This document shows, piece by piece, positions 1-7,691 of a stretch of DNA of 64,000 nt; position 1 is the first letter of the stretch, and every line of letters starts with the position of its first letter. The notes under the pieces are model-generated. The model was not told the origin of the DNA, made no database searches, and worked only from the letters and a program-made list of their open reading frames with translations. The DNA comes from Halanaerobiaceae bacterium ANBcell28 (GTDB lineage: Bacteria; Bacillota; Halanaerobiia; Halanaerobiales; DTU029), in the NCBI GenBank assembly GCA_037623315.1, contig JBBJJH010000018.1, forward strand, positions 24,356 to 88,355, read 5' to 3'. Both the position numbers and the translations under genes were made by a program.

Positions 1-282
1 CCTCGTCCAGTTCCAATTGAAAATTCTAATTGGATGCTAGAAGTAGATAGTGTAATAATAGCAATTGGTCAAAGTCCAAATCCTTTACTGACAGCTAATA
101 CAAATGAACTAAAAACTCAAGCATGGGGTGGTATTATCGTAAATGACGACCTTTCTACTTCTATTGACGGTGTCTTTGCAGGTGGAGATACTGTTACAGG
201 AGCAGCTACAGTTATCAAAGCTATGGGAGCTGGAAAACAAGCTGCTAAAGCCATGATTGAATATATTGAAGAAAAAGAATAA
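1..282 (+). CDS. Glutamate synthase small-subunit-like FAD/NAD(P)-binding oxidoreductase, C-terminal fragment
   Basis: The reading frame is open from the first base, so the 5' end lies outside the window; 93 residues are visible. They contain VIIAIGQSPNPLL, then GGIIVNDDLSTS and VFAGGDTVTGAATVIKAMGAGKQAA, which is the C-terminal FAD-binding end of the GltD/NADPH-dependent glutamate synthase small-chain family (a pyridine nucleotide-disulfide oxidoreductase fold). The family passes electrons from NAD(P)H through FAD and iron-sulfur clusters; in anaerobes some members are NfnB-like transhydrogenase subunits or work with other partners. The visible part cannot tell these apart. It stops at TAA 280-282. 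Confidence 0.75.
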   Translation, partial: PRPVPIENSNWMLEVDSVIIAIGQSPNPLLTANTNELKTQAWGGIIVNDDLSTSIDGVFAGGDTVTGAATVIKAMGAGKQAAKAMIEYIEEKE

Positions 283-492
283 TAAGCAAGATAAAATTCT
301 TGCAAATATGAGTTGCTAAAATATTATCTACCACTACAACCCTCTGATGGCAAAAATTATTAACATAATAACTTGCCTTAAATGAAAGAATAAGATTGTA
401 AGATAAAAATATAGTAGTAATCTAGTAAGCTAAAGCTACTTAGCACTAAGTAAGCTATAGTTACTGGCTATCTACAGAAAAGGAGGGTTGCT

Positions 493-732
493 GTGAGTAG
501 AAATAAAAATAGAAATCAAAGAAGAAATCTTGAACAAAATGATAATGAGTATGTAAACGAGGACTTACTAGTAAGAGCACCAGCATTAAATCCTGATGAT
601 GTTGAAATAGGAGACGAACTATCTCCAGAAGACCGTTTAACAGCTAGAAATGCTAATAGAAACAATAGGAATAATAATAGGAATAATAAAAATAATCTTA
701 ATAACAGAAATAACAACAATAATAATCAATAA
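493..732 (+). CDS. Small Asn/Arg-rich low-complexity protein
   Basis: This 79-residue protein starts at GTG 493, just after an AGGAGGG ribosome site at 481-487. The N-terminus is basic and Asn-rich (SRNKNRNQRRN), the middle is acidic and Pro-containing (about residues 18-48), and the last 30 residues are almost only Asn with scattered Arg and Lys. No signal peptide or membrane segment is visible. I recognise no family. The strong ribosome site, the single complete frame and the terminator-like hairpin behind it argue for a real gene; the composition suggests a disordered, perhaps nucleic-acid- or surface-binding protein. Confidence 0.55.
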   Translation: MSRNKNRNQRRNLEQNDNEYVNEDLLVRAPALNPDDVEIGDELSPEDRLTARNANRNNRNNNRNNKNNLNNRNNNNNNQ

Positions 733-770
733 TAATTTATAAATAATAACCTAATCATTTCTTAAGTATA

Positions 771-809
771 AAAGCACCCTATAATTTTCCATATTATAGG
801 GTACTTTTA
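771..809. terminator. Bidirectional intrinsic terminator
   Basis: The arms AGCACCCTATAAT and ATTATAGGGTACT pair with one mismatch around a short AT loop and have A/T runs on both sides. It lies after the 493-732 gene and about 110 bp beyond the 3' end of adhE, so it could serve both. Confidence 0.6.
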
Positions 810-822
810 ATATAATATTTAG

Positions 823-909
823 TTTTACACAGGTTTTACACAAGTTATACACATTTTTTTACATAAATGTGTATAACTTGTGGATAAGTCATTGCTAATT
901 TGTGGACTA
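823..909. repeat. Inverted, 11-bp-phased DnaA-box-like array
   Basis: Three 9-mers read TTTTACACA (823), TTTTACACA (834) and TTATACACA (845). Facing them are TGTGTATAA (868), TGTGGATAA (879, the perfect reverse complement of the DnaA box TTATCCACA) and TGTGGACTA (901). Start-to-start spacing is 11, 11, then 11 and 22 on the far side. The central arms (839-856 and 865-882) form a perfect 18-bp inverted repeat. A 9-mer plus 2-bp gap is the spacing known for cooperative DnaA sites in oriC arrays. Function here is inference; it could also act as a terminator-like hairpin. Confidence 0.55.
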
Positions 910-921
910 ATCTTAGATTAC

Positions 922-3516
922 TTAAATTTCACCTTTATATGCTTTAATATACAAGTCTTTTAGTTCACTAATTAGTGGATATCTAGGGTTTGCACCTGTG
1001 CATTGGTCATCAAAAGCCAGCTCAGATATCTTATCTAATTTAGCATAGAATTTCTCTTCTACAACCCCTGCAGCTTTGACAGTAGTCGGTATATTCAATT
1101 CTTTTTTCAAGTTTTCTATAGCGTCAATCAATAGATCTACCTTCTCATCTTCACTTGATCCACCTAATTGTAAGTGATCTGCTATCTTAGCATAATTTGT
1201 TTTAGCTAATGGATATTTATATTGTGGAAAAGCAGTTTGCTTTAATGGTACATTACTAGCGTTATACTTGATAACCTGGCTAATTAATAAAGCATTTGCT
1301 AAACCATGCGGTATATCGAAATTTGATCCTAATTTATGTGCCATGGAGTGACAGATTCCTAAGAAAGCATTTGCGAAAGCCATACCAGCAGTTGTAGCTG
1401 CATAATGTATCTTTTCTTTAGCTTTTCTATCATCTGCTCCATTTTTATAAGAATCAGGTAAATATTTAAATACTAATCTAATAGCTTCTAGAGCTAGACC
1501 TTTTGTATATTCATTAGAGAATACTGAAACATAAGCCTCTATAGCATGAACCAGTGTATCAAGACCTGAATAAGCAGTTAGGCTAGCAGGCATTGATAAA
1601 ACTAAGTCTGGGTCACAAATTGCCATATCTGGTGTTAATTCGTAATCTGCAATAGGATATTTAATACCTGTTTTATCATCTGTTACAACTGCAAATGGTG
1701 TAACTTCAGAACCAGTTCCAGATGTAGTAGGTATAGCTACAAAAGAAGCTTTTTCACCTAGTTCAGGGAATTTATATATTCTTTTCCTTATATCCATAAA
1801 TGTCATTGACAATTCTTTAAATTCAGCTTCCGGATGTTCATACATCAACCAGGCAATTTTCGCTGCATCCATTGGTGAACCTCCACCAAGAGCAATTATT
1901 ACATCTGGCTGAAATACCTTCATTTGTTTAACAGCTTTATTTACTGTAGATATTGTTGGATCTGGTTCAACTTCAGAGAATATCTTATAATCCACTCCAA
2001 TTGTATCTAATTCATTAGTGACTTTATCAGTATAACCCAAATCATATAAAGGCTTATCTGTCATTATAAAAGCTTTCTTCTTGCCAGATAGTTCCTGTAA
2101 CGCAATTGGTAAGGATCCATATTTAAAGTAAATTTTCTCAGGTACTCTAAACCACAACATGTTCTCTTTTCTTTCTGCAATTGTTTTTATATTCATTAAA
2201 TGTTTAACACCCACATTCTCACTAACTGAATTTCCACCCCAAGATCCACAACCAAGAGTTAAGGATGGCTCTAATTTAAAGTTATATATATCACCAATAG
2301 CACCTTGTGATGATGGCATATTTACTAATATTCTACCTGTCTTCATCTTTGCACCAAAGTATTCTTTACGATCTGTATTAATTTGATCTGTATATAACAC
2401 TGAAGTATGTCCTATACCACCAAAACGTACTAGCTCAACTGCTGTATCTATAGCTTCTTCAAAATCTTTCGCTTTATACATAGCCAGTGTCGGTGATAGT
2501 TTTTCATATGAGAATGGCTCATTTACACCAACCTCACTCACTTCAGCAATTAAAATCTTTGTATTTTCAGGTACATTTACTCCTGCTAGTTCTGCAATAT
2601 GACTAGCTGGTTTCCCTACAATTTTGGCATTAATATGACCATCAACAATAATTACTTCAGAGACCTTTGCCCTTTCTTCATCTGAAAGAATATAAGCCCC
2701 TCTATCTATGAACTCTTTTTTCACATCCTCATATACCTCTTCAAGAACTGTCACAGATTGTTCTGAGGCACAAATAACGCCGTTATCAAAGGTTTTACTC
2801 ATCAAGATTGAACTTACTGCCATTTTTATATGTGCTGTTTCATCAATTACAGCTGGAGTATTTCCAGCACCTACTCCTATAGCTGGCTTACCAGATGAAT
2901 AAGCTGCCTTAACCATGCCAGGACCACCTGTAGCCAGAATCAAATTGATATCATTATGTTGCATTAACATTTGTGATAGCTCTATAGATGGTTCATCTAT
3001 CCATCCAATTATATTTTCTGGAGCACCTGCTTCTACAGCAGCCTCAAGAACTATTTTAGCTGCCTCCATAGTACACTTTTTAGCAGATGGATGTGGTGAA
3101 AAAACAATAGCATTTCTAGTTTTTAAAGCCAATAAAGATTTAAAAACAGTTGTAGAAGTTGGATTTGTAACTGGAACAATTCCAGCTAAAATTCCAATAG
3201 GTTCTGCAATTTTCTTAATACCATAAGAAAGATCTTCTTCTACTACACCACATGTTTGTTCATCTCGATATTTATTATAAATAAACTCTGAAGAAAAGTG
3301 ATTTTTTATAACCTTATCTTCAACAACTCCCATACCCGTTTCTTGTACAGCCAGCTTAGCCAATGATATTCTTTGATCATTAGCAGCTATAGCTGCTCTT
3401 CTAAAAATTTCATCAACTTCTTCCTGTGAATATGATGCATAACGAGCCTGTGCTGCTTTAACTTTAGCAACTAACTCTTCAAACTCCTCAACATTAGTGA
3501 CTCTGATAATTTCCAT
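922..3516 (-). CDS. adhE: Bifunctional acetaldehyde-CoA/alcohol dehydrogenase AdhE
   Basis: This cytosolic fermentative enzyme reduces acetyl-CoA to acetaldehyde and then to ethanol with NADH. The 864-residue length is typical. Residues 1 to about 440 form the aldehyde dehydrogenase half, with catalytic Cys249 in GVICASEQS and the GVGAGNTP motif. The C-terminal half is an iron-containing alcohol dehydrogenase: GGGSPMDAAKIAW binds NADH, and His723, His727 and His737 (HSMAH ... IPHG) are expected iron ligands. It starts at ATG 3516 after AAGGAGG. It stands alone, with a Rex-like operator 45 bp upstream of the start, which fits redox control. AdhE usually forms spirosome filaments (family knowledge). 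Confidence 0.97.
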   Translation of the reverse strand: MEIIRVTNVEEFEELVAKVKAAQARYASYSQEEVDEIFRRAAIAANDQRISLAKLAVQETGMGVVEDKVIKNHFSSEFIYNKYRDEQTCGVVEEDLSYGIKKIAEPIGILAGIVPVTNPTSTTVFKSLLALKTRNAIVFSPHPSAKKCTMEAAKIVLEAAVEAGAPENIIGWIDEPSIELSQMLMQHNDINLILATGGPGMVKAAYSSGKPAIGVGAGNTPAVIDETAHIKMAVSSILMSKTFDNGVICASEQSVTVLEEVYEDVKKEFIDRGAYILSDEERAKVSEVIIVDGHINAKIVGKPASHIAELAGVNVPENTKILIAEVSEVGVNEPFSYEKLSPTLAMYKAKDFEEAIDTAVELVRFGGIGHTSVLYTDQINTDRKEYFGAKMKTGRILVNMPSSQGAIGDIYNFKLEPSLTLGCGSWGGNSVSENVGVKHLMNIKTIAERKENMLWFRVPEKIYFKYGSLPIALQELSGKKKAFIMTDKPLYDLGYTDKVTNELDTIGVDYKIFSEVEPDPTISTVNKAVKQMKVFQPDVIIALGGGSPMDAAKIAWLMYEHPEAEFKELSMTFMDIRKRIYKFPELGEKASFVAIPTTSGTGSEVTPFAVVTDDKTGIKYPIADYELTPDMAICDPDLVLSMPASLTAYSGLDTLVHAIEAYVSVFSNEYTKGLALEAIRLVFKYLPDSYKNGADDRKAKEKIHYAATTAGMAFANAFLGICHSMAHKLGSNFDIPHGLANALLISQVIKYNASNVPLKQTAFPQYKYPLAKTNYAKIADHLQLGGSSEDEKVDLLIDAIENLKKELNIPTTVKAAGVVEEKFYAKLDKISELAFDDQCTGANPRYPLISELKDLYIKAYKGEI

Positions 3517-3560
3517 AAAAATAACCTCCTTATAAAGTTATGTCACTTCCTAAATTTGAC

Positions 3561-3578
3561 TTGTGAAATAAATAACAT
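3561..3578. promoter_or_regulatory. Candidate Rex operator upstream of adhE
   Basis: TTGTGAAATAAATAACAT has one perfect half-site of the Rex consensus TTGTGAAnnnnTTCACAA and 4 of 7 matches in the other. Rex is the NADH-sensing repressor that controls adhE in many Firmicutes, and the site lies where a repressor would act. The rest of 3517-3870 is AT-rich and otherwise holds only the repeat remnant at 3809-3850. Confidence 0.4.
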
Positions 3579-3808
3579 GTTTGAAGCAAAAAACAATATG
3601 TTTTTCTCTTCAACTACACTATATCAGATTGTACAATAAAACACAAGAGTTATTTTATCCGTATTTTAAAGCAAATTACGTTAAAATTATATAATATATT
3701 AAATTAAAGCTGTACTACTAAATTTTTCTCCCTTTTAATAGGTATTTAATTATTTTATATTACCAATCATTAGTTATTTTGTTCACAAATAAAGGTAAAA
3801 TACAGCAA

Positions 3809-3850
3809 AGTGGGGACGGCAGACTATATGACTTAGATCCCCTGTTCACT
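3809..3850. repeat. Degraded REP-like palindrome
   Basis: AGTGGGGACGG on the left and CCCCTGTTCACT on the right partly pair around a short spacer. The words GGGGACGG and CCCCTGTT match the ends expected of the palindromic repeats often linked to REP-associated transposases in Firmicutes. A clearer copy lies at 50007-50047. It follows the flavodoxin gene and may now act as its terminator stem. Confidence 0.3.
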
Positions 3851-3870
3851 ATATACACTCCTGAAATATA

Positions 3871-4350
3871 TTAAGAAGCATTAAGTTTTTTCGCAAATTC
3901 AGCAATATTATCTTCAAGTATATTCTCTTCACTTTGATCTGTACCAGCAATCTTTTTAATAATCATTTTCTCCAGAAAGTTCATCTTTTCAAAGTTGAAT
4001 GCACCACCAAAAACACTAGAAAATACTGCTTTTTCAAGTAATTCTTTTGGATAATTTACTTCAATTTGATTCTCAGCATCTTCTCCCTCTCTCATACAAG
4101 ATATATAAAAGGCATTTTCTTTCGTTTTTAACTCTTCTAAATTTTCCTGGCAAAATTTCTTTGCCTCTTTTCGAATCTGTCCCATATAAACTGAACTACC
4201 TATTATAACTTTGTCATAATCACTTAAGTCAATATTTTTTTCTTGCTTTAAATTTTTTAATTCAACCTCAGTATTTAATTTTTCCCTTAACTTTTTAGCA
4301 CAACTTTCAGCAGTACCATATTTTGTAGCATAAACAATTAATGTTTTCAT
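3871..4350 (-). CDS. Flavodoxin-domain protein (HemG-like)
   Basis: This 159-residue single-domain flavodoxin opens with TLIVYATKYGTAESCA, the FMN-phosphate loop of the flavodoxin/HemG family; IIGSSVYMGQIRKEAKKF is the second FMN loop. The length fits the protoporphyrinogen-oxidase-like Flavodoxin_5 group, but no haem genes are nearby, so a general electron-transfer role is more likely. It is cytosolic, with ATG 4350 behind AAGGGGG. It is the last gene of a minus-strand run of flavoproteins (6784 to 3871) that also contains a TetR regulator. Confidence 0.75.
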   Translation of the reverse strand: MKTLIVYATKYGTAESCAKKLREKLNTEVELKNLKQEKNIDLSDYDKVIIGSSVYMGQIRKEAKKFCQENLEELKTKENAFYISCMREGEDAENQIEVNYPKELLEKAVFSSVFGGAFNFEKMNFLEKMIIKKIAGTDQSEENILEDNIAEFAKKLNAS

Positions 4351-4482
4351 TCTTATTCCCCCTTAAATTCTATTTGAAAATCGCAAGATATTTCAGCTAA
4401 ATTAAATTTTTGTAGTCCCCGAATTAAAAGAAGTTATCTTCCCGAAACTTATTGAAACAAATATAATAAATAGAGTCATGTA

Positions 4483-5064
4483 TCATTTACATGAATTCAA
4501 TACATAACTCACTTGCTCTTCAACTAACTGTATTATTTGCTCTTTATTAGCATCTGTTCTTCTTCTAATGTAAAATAATAATAAACCATGTATAGAACTA
4601 CCTATTATATTTTCTAATATAAAAAGCTTTTCTTCAGAAATTAAGCCCTCCTCCACTGCTGTAATTAATGTCTTTTGTAATAATAGAGCTACTTCAGGTG
4701 GCTTAATTGCTTCCTTTTTAAATGCTTCAAAATCCTTTAAAAACAATAGTTCAAAAATGTTAGGATTATTTATAAAGAATTCGGCATATGCTTTTGAAAA
4801 GTCAACTATTTTATTTTCTAGTTTCTTATCTTTAGCTCTCGTCTGTACAAAAATCATACATTCATCCCAAAAATCATAAGCACATACATAAAAGAGCTCA
4901 TCTATATCTGAAAAATAATTATATAATGTAGCAGGTGCAAAACCGGCCAAATCAGCTATTTTTTTTACTGTTATATTATCTACGCCTTCTTCCTGAATTA
5001 ACTTTTTGGCAGCTTCAATAAAATATCCTCTTTTTCTCTGCTCCTGTATTGACTTTCTATCCAT
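4483..5064 (-). CDS. TetR/AcrR family transcriptional regulator
   Basis: In this 193-residue regulator, residues about 10-55 form the TetR DNA-binding domain, with the recognition helix in DLAGFAPATLYNYFSDIDELFY. The remainder is a helical ligand-binding and dimerisation domain whose ligand cannot be read from sequence. It lies inside the flavoprotein gene run, 15 bp after the FMN-binding gene, so it probably controls that run from the overlapping palindromes at 6820-6841. The start is ATG 5064 after GAAAGGG. Confidence 0.85.
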   Translation of the reverse strand: MDRKSIQEQRKRGYFIEAAKKLIQEEGVDNITVKKIADLAGFAPATLYNYFSDIDELFYVCAYDFWDECMIFVQTRAKDKKLENKIVDFSKAYAEFFINNPNIFELLFLKDFEAFKKEAIKPPEVALLLQKTLITAVEEGLISEEKLFILENIIGSSIHGLLLFYIRRRTDANKEQIIQLVEEQVSYVLNSCK

Positions 5065-5079
5065 TAATTTGCACCCTTT

Positions 5080-5469
5080 CTAATACTGACTCAATGCATT
5101 CTCTATAGCCTTTAAATATGCTTTACTGCTCACTGTTGCTTCAGATACTACATCTACATCAAGGCTTTGGCTCTTAATTACATTATCAAACAACTCATCA
5201 ATTACCCATTGACGTGAGAATCTGAAATCTCTGACTAAGTTTAATTGAACAATTTGATTATCTATTACCTCTACTTCAATTTTATTACCCCATCGCCCTC
5301 CATCATAACTACCACGATATAGTCCATCTTCAAGAGATAGTAAATCTACATTATTTATAGATAACTCCATTCCTTCATCAAGACCTCTACTAAGAAAGAA
5401 TAAAAATACAGTAGAGAATACAAAAAATAATACAAAAATAATTAAAGATATTTTAAATATTTTTTTCAC
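5080..5469 (-). CDS. Membrane-anchored FMN-binding domain protein
   Basis: This 129-residue protein starts at GTG 5469 after GGAGGA. One N-terminal hydrophobic segment (about residues 5-28) acts as signal anchor. The rest resembles the FMN-binding domain (NqrC/RnfG type): DGLYRGSYDGG near residue 47 and DVVSEATVSSKAYLKAI near the C-terminus. The last stretch matches the flavinylation motif D-x-x-S-G-A-T with Glu replacing Gly, so its Thr is a candidate site for FMN attached by ApbE, which is encoded at 30631. It probably carries electrons on the outer face of the membrane beside the adjacent flavin reductases. Confidence 0.7.
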   Translation of the reverse strand: MKKIFKISLIIFVLFFVFSTVFLFFLSRGLDEGMELSINNVDLLSLEDGLYRGSYDGGRWGNKIEVEVIDNQIVQLNLVRDFRFSRQWVIDELFDNVIKSQSLDVDVVSEATVSSKAYLKAIENALSQY

Positions 5470-5525
5470 AAAAATTCCTCCTAATTTTTATTAATATAAT
5501 TTTAAATTTTAAGTATTAGAAAACT

Positions 5526-6212
5526 CTATACTTTCTCCTTATTATCTATATATGGTTGAGCATAAAAATCCACTTTATTTTTCTTAGCAGCTTTTTTTAT
5601 CATGATATTCATTAATGTTTTAAGTATTCTTACAGGAATAGGCGGGCGATCTTTTTTAGCTAATTTATATGCCTTTTGACTAATTTCTGTTCCTTGAATA
5701 ATAGAAATACACAACTCATCTAAAGCTTTACGCATCCACTTAGTAAACATCCCTACTTCCTCTAGAGGGCGACCATCAATAATTGGGGTACCTGCAAACC
5801 CTATTCCCCCCATCCAGTTCATAGCTGTTTGATTGGCAAAGTTTTTACATATATCAAGACTGGCTTTTCTTTGAATCTCTTCAGGATATCCACAATGAAT
5901 AATAGCAAAGAAATTTTTGCCTTGCCAACAATCTTTATTCTCTTTATCAGCCATACTCTCAAGTACCACTGTTAAAGGATATGGTAAAGAGTGAACATAT
6001 ACTGGCGAAGAAATTATTATTGTATCTGCATTTTTCGCAGCAAGCAAAAATTCATCAAGCTTTTCTTTTTTCTTAAAAATTTCATGGGCTAGATATTTCG
6101 ACAATTCCATTTGCTTAAATTCTTTTTTTTCAAAAAGATAATTTACTATAGATTCTGATGCTGTTTTTCTACCCCTTGTACTGCCCAATAAAGTAAGAAC
6201 TTTTTTACTCAT
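5526..6212 (-). CDS. NAD(P)H-dependent flavin oxidoreductase, flavodoxin-like fold
   Basis: This 228-residue protein has the N-terminal LTLLGSTRGRKTASESIVNYL loop, which binds the FMN phosphate, and TIIISSPVYVHSLPYPL, typical of NADPH-dependent FMN reductases. A basic C-terminal extension (about residues 190-225) goes beyond the core fold. It has no Cys motif, unlike its upstream neighbour, with which it overlaps by 4 nt (ATGA type), so the two are translationally coupled. Substrate unknown. Confidence 0.7.
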   Translation of the reverse strand: MSKKVLTLLGSTRGRKTASESIVNYLFEKKEFKQMELSKYLAHEIFKKKEKLDEFLLAAKNADTIIISSPVYVHSLPYPLTVVLESMADKENKDCWQGKNFFAIIHCGYPEEIQRKASLDICKNFANQTAMNWMGGIGFAGTPIIDGRPLEEVGMFTKWMRKALDELCISIIQGTEISQKAYKLAKKDRPPIPVRILKTLMNIMIKKAAKKNKVDFYAQPYIDNKEKV

Positions 6213-6784
6213 AAGATCAACTCCAGCTCTGAAATAGCCTTTTTAATTTCTTCTGCTAAAAAATCTCTTTCTTGATCTTTTCTAAATGTTAATGTAGCAG
6301 CTTTCTCAACAAAGAAGGCCTTTTCTATTCTCTCTGTTGCCAGCTTATATGTCTTTTTCTGCTCTGGAATATCATCAAACATAAAACCAATGGATAATAA
6401 ATGTCTAGGATTAGGATACCTCATCACGTGATGTAATTCTCCACGGTGCATATTATATGTAGAGAGTGCTAGTGGACAAATACGGTCTATTACTTTCTTA
6501 AGTTCTGAATGAAAACCACCAAAACTTATTGAAGATATCAAGATGTACATTTCTGAATTTGCCATTTCAGGATATATTTCTTGCATATCATCTTTCTTAA
6601 TACAGACTCCTGGCTCTTTCTCACCACAATAACCGCATCCAGTACAGTATTCTATTTCTTTTTCTCTTACATTTATTAATTTACTTTGACAAGCCAAAAA
6701 TGCTAATTCTTTTGTAATTATCTCCTCAATAAAATTATTCACCCCTGAATCTTCTTTCAGTGCATTTAATAATAAAACCCTCAC
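6209..6784 (-). CDS. Iron-sulfur flavoprotein-like NAD(P)H oxidoreductase
   Basis: A TTG start at 6799 is possible, but GTG 6784 lies at proper spacing from the GAGGGGGG ribosome site and gives RVLLLNALKED, a normal family N-terminus; this makes 191 residues. The flavodoxin-like fold carries a Cys cluster, YCTGCGYCGEKEPGVC (about residues 45-60), suggesting an Fe-S centre as in archaeal-type iron-sulfur flavoproteins. It is the first gene of the flavoprotein run, directly behind the promoter and operator at 6820-6882. Confidence 0.7.
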   Translation of the reverse strand: MRVLLLNALKEDSGVNNFIEEIITKELAFLACQSKLINVREKEIEYCTGCGYCGEKEPGVCIKKDDMQEIYPEMANSEMYILISSISFGGFHSELKKVIDRICPLALSTYNMHRGELHHVMRYPNPRHLLSIGFMFDDIPEQKKTYKLATERIEKAFFVEKAATLTFRKDQERDFLAEEIKKAISELELIL

Positions 6785-6819
6785 TATATCCCCCCTCAAT
6801 ACACCTCTGCAAAATTGTA

Positions 6820-6882
6820 TTCATAATATGAATGTCATTCACTTTATAAATATAATTTACCACTTTTTTTATACTTTGTCAA
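6820..6882 (-). promoter_or_regulatory. Promoter and overlapping palindromic operators of the flavoprotein run
   Basis: On the minus strand, TTGACA (6882-6877) is followed after 17 nt by TAAATT (6859-6854). Just downstream lie two overlapping perfect palindromes, TGAATGTCATTCA (6829-6841) and TTCATAATATGAA (6820-6832). Their position between promoter and start suits binding by the TetR protein encoded at 4483-5064; that link is inference. Confidence 0.5.
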
Positions 6883-6920
6883 GTATACATGTATTTAAAT
6901 TTAAAAATACAGCTATATAA

Positions 6921-6977
6921 TTGACAGAAAAAATAATATAGGATATAGTGTTCTTGTAAAGAAACACTAATTACAAG
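6921..6977 (+). promoter_or_regulatory. Promoter and operator of the trmB-type/lysA-type pair
   Basis: TTGACA (6921-6926), a 17-nt spacer and TATAGT (6944-6949) make a good sigma-A promoter. The arms AGTGTT (6947-6952) and AACACT (6963-6968) overlap the -10 box, and a second interlocked inverted repeat, CTTGTAA (6953-6959) with TTACAAG (6971-6977), follows. This looks like a repressor site, probably for the regulator encoded directly downstream. Confidence 0.55.
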
Positions 6978-6992
6978 TGCAGGAGGTTTCTT

Positions 6993-7685
6993 ATGGAGTT
7001 AAGTAAATTATTAATGAACTTTAACCTTACCCGGCAGGAGGCGATTATATACATATCCCTTACAACAAACGGGGAAATGACAGGATATGAAGTAGCAAAA
7101 CAAACCGGTATTTCCCGTTCAAATATTTATACAGCACTTGCTAATCTTGTTGATAAAGGAGCGGCATATCTGATTGAAGATAAAGCCAACCGTTATATTG
7201 CGGTAGCCATAAATGAATTTTGCACTAACCATATTCGCAAGCTAGAAAAAATAAAAGAAAAACTAGTGGAAAACATGCCTGATAGGCAGGAAGATACCGG
7301 AGGTTATATTACCATCAAAGGGAAGAAAAACATTATAAATAAAATGAAGAATTTAATCCATGATGCCCAAGATCGTATTTACCTCTCCTTAAGGGAAAAA
7401 ACGATTAAAGAAATCTTACCTGAATTAAAAAGTGCTATAGCAAAAGGCCTAAAAGTTGTAATAATCAGCAACCCTACTTTCAATCTAAAAGGAGCCACCA
7501 TTTATCACCACGAAAAAAAAGCTGATACTATCAGATTAATAACAGATTCAAACAAAGTCTTAACTGGAGACATATTAAAAGCAGAAAATTCTACCTGTCT
7601 TTATTCCCAAAAACAAAATTTAGTAGACTTGTTTAAAGAATCAATGCAAAACGAAATTAAAGTAATTGAATTAAGAAAGGATTGA
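6993..7685 (+). CDS. TrmB-family transcriptional regulator
   Basis: In this 230-residue regulator, residues about 5-75 form the winged helix (LTRQEAIIYISL ... GYEVAKQTGISRSNIYTALANLVDKGA). A short coiled coil (HIRKLEKIKEKLVE) follows, then the TrmB C-terminal domain with ITIKGKKNIINKMKNLIHDAQDRIYLS and GLKVVIISNPTF. TrmB proteins mostly sense sugars, but here the partner gene is an amino-acid decarboxylase 6 bp downstream, so the effector may differ. It starts at ATG 6993 behind GCAGGAGG and is likely autoregulated. Confidence 0.8.
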   Translation: MELSKLLMNFNLTRQEAIIYISLTTNGEMTGYEVAKQTGISRSNIYTALANLVDKGAAYLIEDKANRYIAVAINEFCTNHIRKLEKIKEKLVENMPDRQEDTGGYITIKGKKNIINKMKNLIHDAQDRIYLSLREKTIKEILPELKSAIAKGLKVVIISNPTFNLKGATIYHHEKKADTIRLITDSNKVLTGDILKAENSTCLYSQKQNLVDLFKESMQNEIKVIELRKD

Positions 7686-7691
7686 TTAATA

